This document shows positions 60,001 through 64,000 of a DNA stretch of 64,000 nucleotides, one piece after another. Made by a program: the position numbers and the translations under genes. The stretch comes from Antedon mediterranea (Eukaryota > Echinodermata > Crinoidea > Comatulida > Antedonidae), in assembly GCF_964355755.1 (NCBI RefSeq), contig NC_092674.1, forward strand, positions 20,424,001-20,488,000, given 5' to 3'. Position 1 is the stretch's first letter. Each line of letters opens with the position of its first letter. The notes under the pieces are model-generated. The model worked only from the letters and a program-made list of their open reading frames with translations. It was not told where the DNA came from and ran no database searches.

Positions 60001-63000
60001 TCTCGTAAAAATGTACAATATTATTATTGATAAAAACCGTATAAAATCTAACAAAAAGAAGAGCAAATTCAATGATTACCTGACACGATCATAACTGCTA
60101 TCCTGTTCCAAAAACCAAGTCACATGCTTCTTCAACCCTTGCTTTAATTATTGTCATGAATTATTCATAAGGAACTATAATTTAAGGCTTTCAATTGGTT
60201 AAAAGAGTTTAACCCTATTAACATTTTAAATTCACATCATTTCCGGGTGATGTTGTCGCGCTTCGATGAATCTCAGAAATCACAAATGACCGCTAGAGGG
60301 CTCACTACTTTTTGTCTAGTCTAAATGAATGTGCACTCTACATGGTTTGTTTAAATGATATATCGGATGAAGCCCAGGCAGTATGACTCCTTAATGACAG
60401 CATAACAACAATGCTTGCTTCATCAGCTTTGCAAATGCTCCATAATAAATAGTGATGCCATAAACATCTAACGAAAATCTACTAACTCTTTTTCTCAATT
60501 GATGCTTTGCCTTTGATGTATTGTCCCTTGAAACACAAAAAATGAAAAAAAAAATATTCTAATTTTAAATTGGCCATATCAAAGTAATATTAAAGTTATT
60601 CACTTTAAGTCGAAAATTCGAGCCAAAAACAACAGTTTACGTAATTAACAGGTAAATTAATTAGATTACATTTTGTCTGAGAAATCGTCGCAAGCGAAAA
60701 TAAACAAAGATTTCAAACCATGAGTATGCATTATGCATGATGCTAATTAGGATTGTTTACAGAACTCATCACGGTTGAGAAGGTGTTTTCACACAGATCG
60801 CGAGGAAGTTTTATGATTATGCATACAGAGTAGCTAAACAAGTGCATTGCATTATGGGATATGTTTTGATTGAAAACTTTGACTGGAAGTCAAAGTTATT
60901 TTTTGAACAAAAAAACATCTGTATTTCGGTTAAATTATTTTTTTTTGACTAATTTTTTGTGAAAGTTAATAACTATTATGATACTTCAAAATGACCCACT
61001 TTTTTTCGAAATTAAAAAAAAAAATGTTTGTTGGAATTAGTCAAAGGGACAATACATCTTTAATTTGAGCAAGATACTCCAAAAAGACTTTCCAGTGATA
61101 TTCTGGACAGGTGGCCAACCAACTAACTCTGTTTCTCAATTGATGATGTTCTTGTTGCGTTGACCCCTTTGCATGCAGCTCATAACAAAGCTATACTGGG
61201 ATTGGGGGTGCATGAGAAGAATCATCAGAGCCTAAATGTGCAGAAATGTATTACAAGAAGAACTGAGGAAAAACATTAATGCATTAAAACTATTGATTGA
61301 GAAACGACAACAATGAACGTGTTGTAGGCTAGTCTGTAGTAAACATGTAAAAAATAAATTAAATATACTTTTATTTATTTTCATTTAGGAATCATCACTT
61401 AATGAAAAGACTACTAAACTGGAGCAAGATCCTCCAGAAAGACTTTCCAGTGATATTCTAGGAGACATGCCACCTGAGTGTGTACATGTTGGCTTACCTC
61501 CCGAAAGCTCAATAGAACATTGGGACGAAGCTAAAAGCAGCACACCAGAAATGGAGAAACTTTTGCGGTATCACTTACTGATGCAGGGACAGAGCCGTAC
61601 TGGAGACATCTTAACAGATGACGTAAGTTGGTAGAAAAGTCCTCTAAGCTACTGTAGAACTGATAACTTTGGCACCTGTTCGGAAAATGTATAAGCTAAT
61701 TTAATTAATAATTAATTAGTTGTGTATGCAATACAAAAAGTGTTTATACAGGTTTTTGGAAATATTTTAAAATGTAAAATTTGAATAAATAAATTGTTTA
61801 TATTTGGTTTGAGAAATTTAAATTTTTTGCTCTGTAAAAGTCTTTGGAAAGTTATGGAAATTGTTGTTATGTAGTAAAAAATAGAACAAACTAAGTTAAC
61901 TGCAACTGAAAATTGTGTCATCCCTGATAACTATTTGAGGCTAACTTTGTGTTGCCTTAAAAGAGGCAAATTCTTCTGTGTTGCCTTATAAGAGGCCAAC
62001 AAAAGTGTTAAAGAGTTAATTGACCCAGAGATGCAATATCCTATAGTGGACTTTACATCTCAGTGGCTACTGCATACTGTACAACTGCATAAGAATAAAT
62101 TTACCATTAGACTAGCGAGAGGGCATAATATTGAAATATCATAATTATGTTAACAGCATAAGTTTTTCTTCTTTAACAGGAAGTTCTATCTCAGGTGATG
62201 GTTAAGAACCTAGATACAGGTGAACAGGTGTCACTACTGCAAGCAGAAGATAAACTACCAGCTTGTATCAACCCACTATCACTTCACATTATGAGACTTA
62301 CTTCAGAATATGTCAGGTTTGTTTATGTACTATATATTTATTCACATTACACCAGCAAACTGTATTTTCCTTTCCGTGATAAAAGGACAAAGAATAATAA
62401 CATTCTGGATTTATAAAGCGCCTTGTGAAACCTCTTAGCATAGCACTGTACATATTACTGTATTACATTACATCATTTTTTATACTCCCATAATGCAGCT
62501 AGTAATCAGTGCAAAGTTGATCTCTTGACCATACCAGGTATCCATTTGTACACCTGGTTGGAGAGAGGTAAACGTAAGTGTCATTCCTAAGGATACAAGC
62601 AATGCGATGAGCGTTGGATTCGAACCCACAATCTTGCAATCAGTACTCCAACGTGCAACACATGTGCTCACCTGTATAAATATAATGTAATAAGACTGTC
62701 TGTATTTATTATAGTTTAAAACTTCCACAGTACAATTCGGTAATTTTGATACTCCATTACCGTCAAATGACAGCTTCCAACCAACCATGACCTAACCATG
62801 CAGACATGTCAAGTTTTTCAAATTTACTTTAAAATCTTCCAATTATGATTTTGTTCGTTGGTTTTGTATTATTTATTTCAACTGGGTGACCTCTTCAGTC
62901 AAAAACTAGTCTCCCAGTGGGCCCAGTTATCATAAGTGGCTGTGACTAGTACACTGGAGTAACTCCCTACTTGTCTTGAAAGATGTACTAGGTTCTTTAA

Positions 63001-63914
63001 AGTGCACATGAGCTAGATGTGTACACTGGACCGTTTATATTCCTTTTCCGAGAAGACTCGTTCTTCCACCAGAACCATGGAGTGAGTGAGCCTTGAACCC
63101 TTGTTGATGTTATGGCTACGTAATTACGGTTCCACTGTCTTGACCACTCGGCCACTAACGGTTATGTGTATGGACTCATCATACGTGGGGACAAATTTGA
63201 GAATGTGACTGCTATATTGGATCCAAAATGGCAGATTGAACCTTCCAAACACAATTCTGTTCTTTTTGATATTCATGTGTATTAGTAGATGTGTGCAATA
63301 ACACAAATGGTATGATAACAACTGTACAAATTCTAGATAGATATTTACTGGTATTTTGCCATTAATTCTATTTAGTAATGGAAGTTTGGACAAGATGGAA
63401 GGAAGTGACACGGAACAGAAAAAGGAAGATTCACCTGTTGCACAACAACTCAAAATTAAATCGTTAGTCATACTTCTTTATATCCACTTTTAACTATTGT
63501 ATCTTAAGGTTTAAATATGGTATCTGTTTGTAAGGCATCCTACTAAAAAAAATACAAACCTTTTACAGCATATTCCTATGCAAACAAAATACTTTATATT
63601 ATTGGTACATTCTTGTTTCATAATTGTAGACGGCACACTTTTGTATGAAAAAAAGGTTTTAAAAATGTGTTTACCCAAACTTCTATCCATAAAACAATAA
63701 TAAGCAGGTGGTATGAAAGGGGGGAAAAGAAATTATCATTGATCAGTTTTCAAACATATGGTTTACATTAATTTTTAATGCGATTAGGAACAAGTTAAAG
63801 AAGTTTACCAAAAAGATGGCCCAAAAAGTGAAGACAGTCGCTGGCGACGCATTTAAACACGAAGAACAAGCTTCCAGTGATGACGAATCATTACCAGATA
63901 CAAAGACAGTTAAG
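54045..63914 (+). CDS. wdr44: WDR44 (Rab11-binding WD-repeat protein), N-terminal nine exons
   Basis: Exons: 54045-54115, 55128-55332 (start could be 55131), 55782-55865, 56722-57078, 57806-58009, 61389-61622, 62180-62316, 63376-63462, 63788-63914, with matching phases; the gene runs off the right edge before the WD40 domain. The N-terminus SESDSEEFFDATED holds a canonical FFAT motif (EFFDATE) for VAP binding at the ER. Exons 2-4 encode a long charged helix, then PPPAAPPVAPPRRKKKQK, like the proline-rich region of WDR44. Exon 7 (DEVLSQVMVKNLDTGEQ, INPLSLHIMRLTSEYV) matches the Rab11-binding region. Exons 8-9 (LKKFTKKMAQKVKTV, SSDDES) match the next segment. WDR44 acts at ER-endosome tubules and in Rab11 recycling. 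Confidence 0.93.
54405..54600. repeat. TAGGCCTA-rich patch in wdr44 intron 1
   Basis: AGGCCTAGGCCTAGCTAGCT and relatives, as at 49890-50340. Confidence 0.75.
55950..56045 (-). repeat. Dispersed hairpin/CGAC-repeat element (copy 3)
   Basis: GGCCAACAGCCATTAAGTCG, GCATAGTGATACCGGACCGA, a (CGAC/AGAC) tract and ACATAGTGAACTATA; it lacks the terminal hairpin. Confidence 0.6.
56590..56686 (-). repeat. Dispersed hairpin/CGAC-repeat element (copy 4)
   Basis: AACGCATAGTGATACCGGAC, (CGAC/AGAC) tract, ACATAGTGAACTATAGAGTC and AGTCGCTTCCACGCGACT with one stem mismatch. Same orientation as copy 3; the two may be ends of one ~740-bp insertion in wdr44 intron 3. Confidence 0.6.
60512..61063. mobile_element. 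MITE of the GATGTATTGTCCC family (copy c, long)
   Basis: TTTGATGTATTGTCCCTTGA at the left and AAAGGGACAATACATCTTTA at the right. At about 550 bp it is longer than copies a and b. Confidence 0.7.
61067..61118 (+). pseudogene. Degenerate duplicate of part of wdr44 exon 6
   Basis: GAGCAAGATACTCCAAAAAG and ACTTTCCAGTGATATTCT match exon 6 at 61424-61473 with a few changes. Neither a proper acceptor nor an open continuation is seen. Confidence 0.7.
62480..62700 (-). mobile_element. tRNA-derived SINE
   Basis: On the minus strand it has a pol III B box GGTTCGAATCC (62616-62626) preceded by TTGGAGTACTGATTGCAAGA and followed by a body with CCAACCAGGTGTACAAATGG. The arrangement is that of tRNA-derived SINEs. 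The A box is degraded. Confidence 0.6.
62880..63155 (-). mobile_element. tRNA-derived SINE, Leu/Ser-like head
   Basis: Minus-strand head begins GTGGCCGAGTGGTCAAGACA (A-box region, about 63135-63154), with B box GGGTTCAAGGC at 63090-63100. A non-tRNA body follows to about 62880. In wdr44 intron 7. Confidence 0.65.
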
Positions 63915-64000
63915 GTCAGAGTTCATTTCAATTTACTGTAGTTATTTTTATGTCTTGATGCACATCTGGCCAAGAATTACCAATATTAAATTAATCACTA

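Larger units (their letters stand above)
58010..61388 (+). other. wdr44 intron 5 (3.4 kb)
   Basis: AT-rich, with a MITE (60512-61063) and a degenerate copy of part of exon 6 (61067-61118). No other gene seen. Confidence 0.6.

Noticed and set aside
62585-62660. A tRNA gene suggested by GGTTCGAATCC
   Set aside because: No cloverleaf or intact A box can be drawn; the context is a SINE.

Overview
The window is eukaryotic nuclear DNA: split genes with GT-AG introns, AATAAA signals and many kinds of transposable-element relic. The proteins (Cdc20, CSN6, Fbxo45, Wdr44) are animal orthologues. Frequent TAGGCCTA palindromes, Penelope-like and L2/CR1-like retroelements and many MITEs fit a marine invertebrate, possibly an echinoderm. 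That placement is inference; no species can be named from the sequence.

Layout: (1) 211-5354 (+), last four exons of cdc20. (2) 8976-15352 (-), a complete eight-exon cops6, convergent with cdc20; its terminal exon is triplicated, and a 306-bp unit carrying an intron donor is also triplicated. (3) 16784-19684 (+), a three-exon gene for an unrecognised secreted 220-residue protein. (4) 19.7-34.7 kb, no confident cellular gene, but MITEs, minisatellites, a 2.2-kb DNA transposon with subterminal repeats and a LINE tail. (5) 34687-35942 (-), complete two-exon fbxo45. (6) 36218-41663, a 5.4-kb element with 1.55-kb inverted arms around a broken, internally deleted Penelope-like element. (7) 43009-45290 (+), an unrecognised five-exon gene whose last frame resumes after a TAA and carries decaying repeats with KRVCF motifs. 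(8) 47276-53038, an L2/CR1-like LINE split by a 3.9-kb hAT-like insertion that itself contains a 2.3-kb element. (9) 54045 to beyond the right edge (+), wdr44, its first nine coding exons, with a canonical FFAT motif and a charged helical block.

Cdc20 (APC/C activator), CSN6 (COP9 signalosome) and Fbxo45 (F-box/SPRY ligase subunit) all act in ubiquitin pathways, but they are separate transcription units on different strands and I see no sign of co-regulation. The most unusual parts are the local tandem duplications that touch cops6 exons, the large foldback element, the three-level nested insertion and the unknown gene at 43-45 kb.
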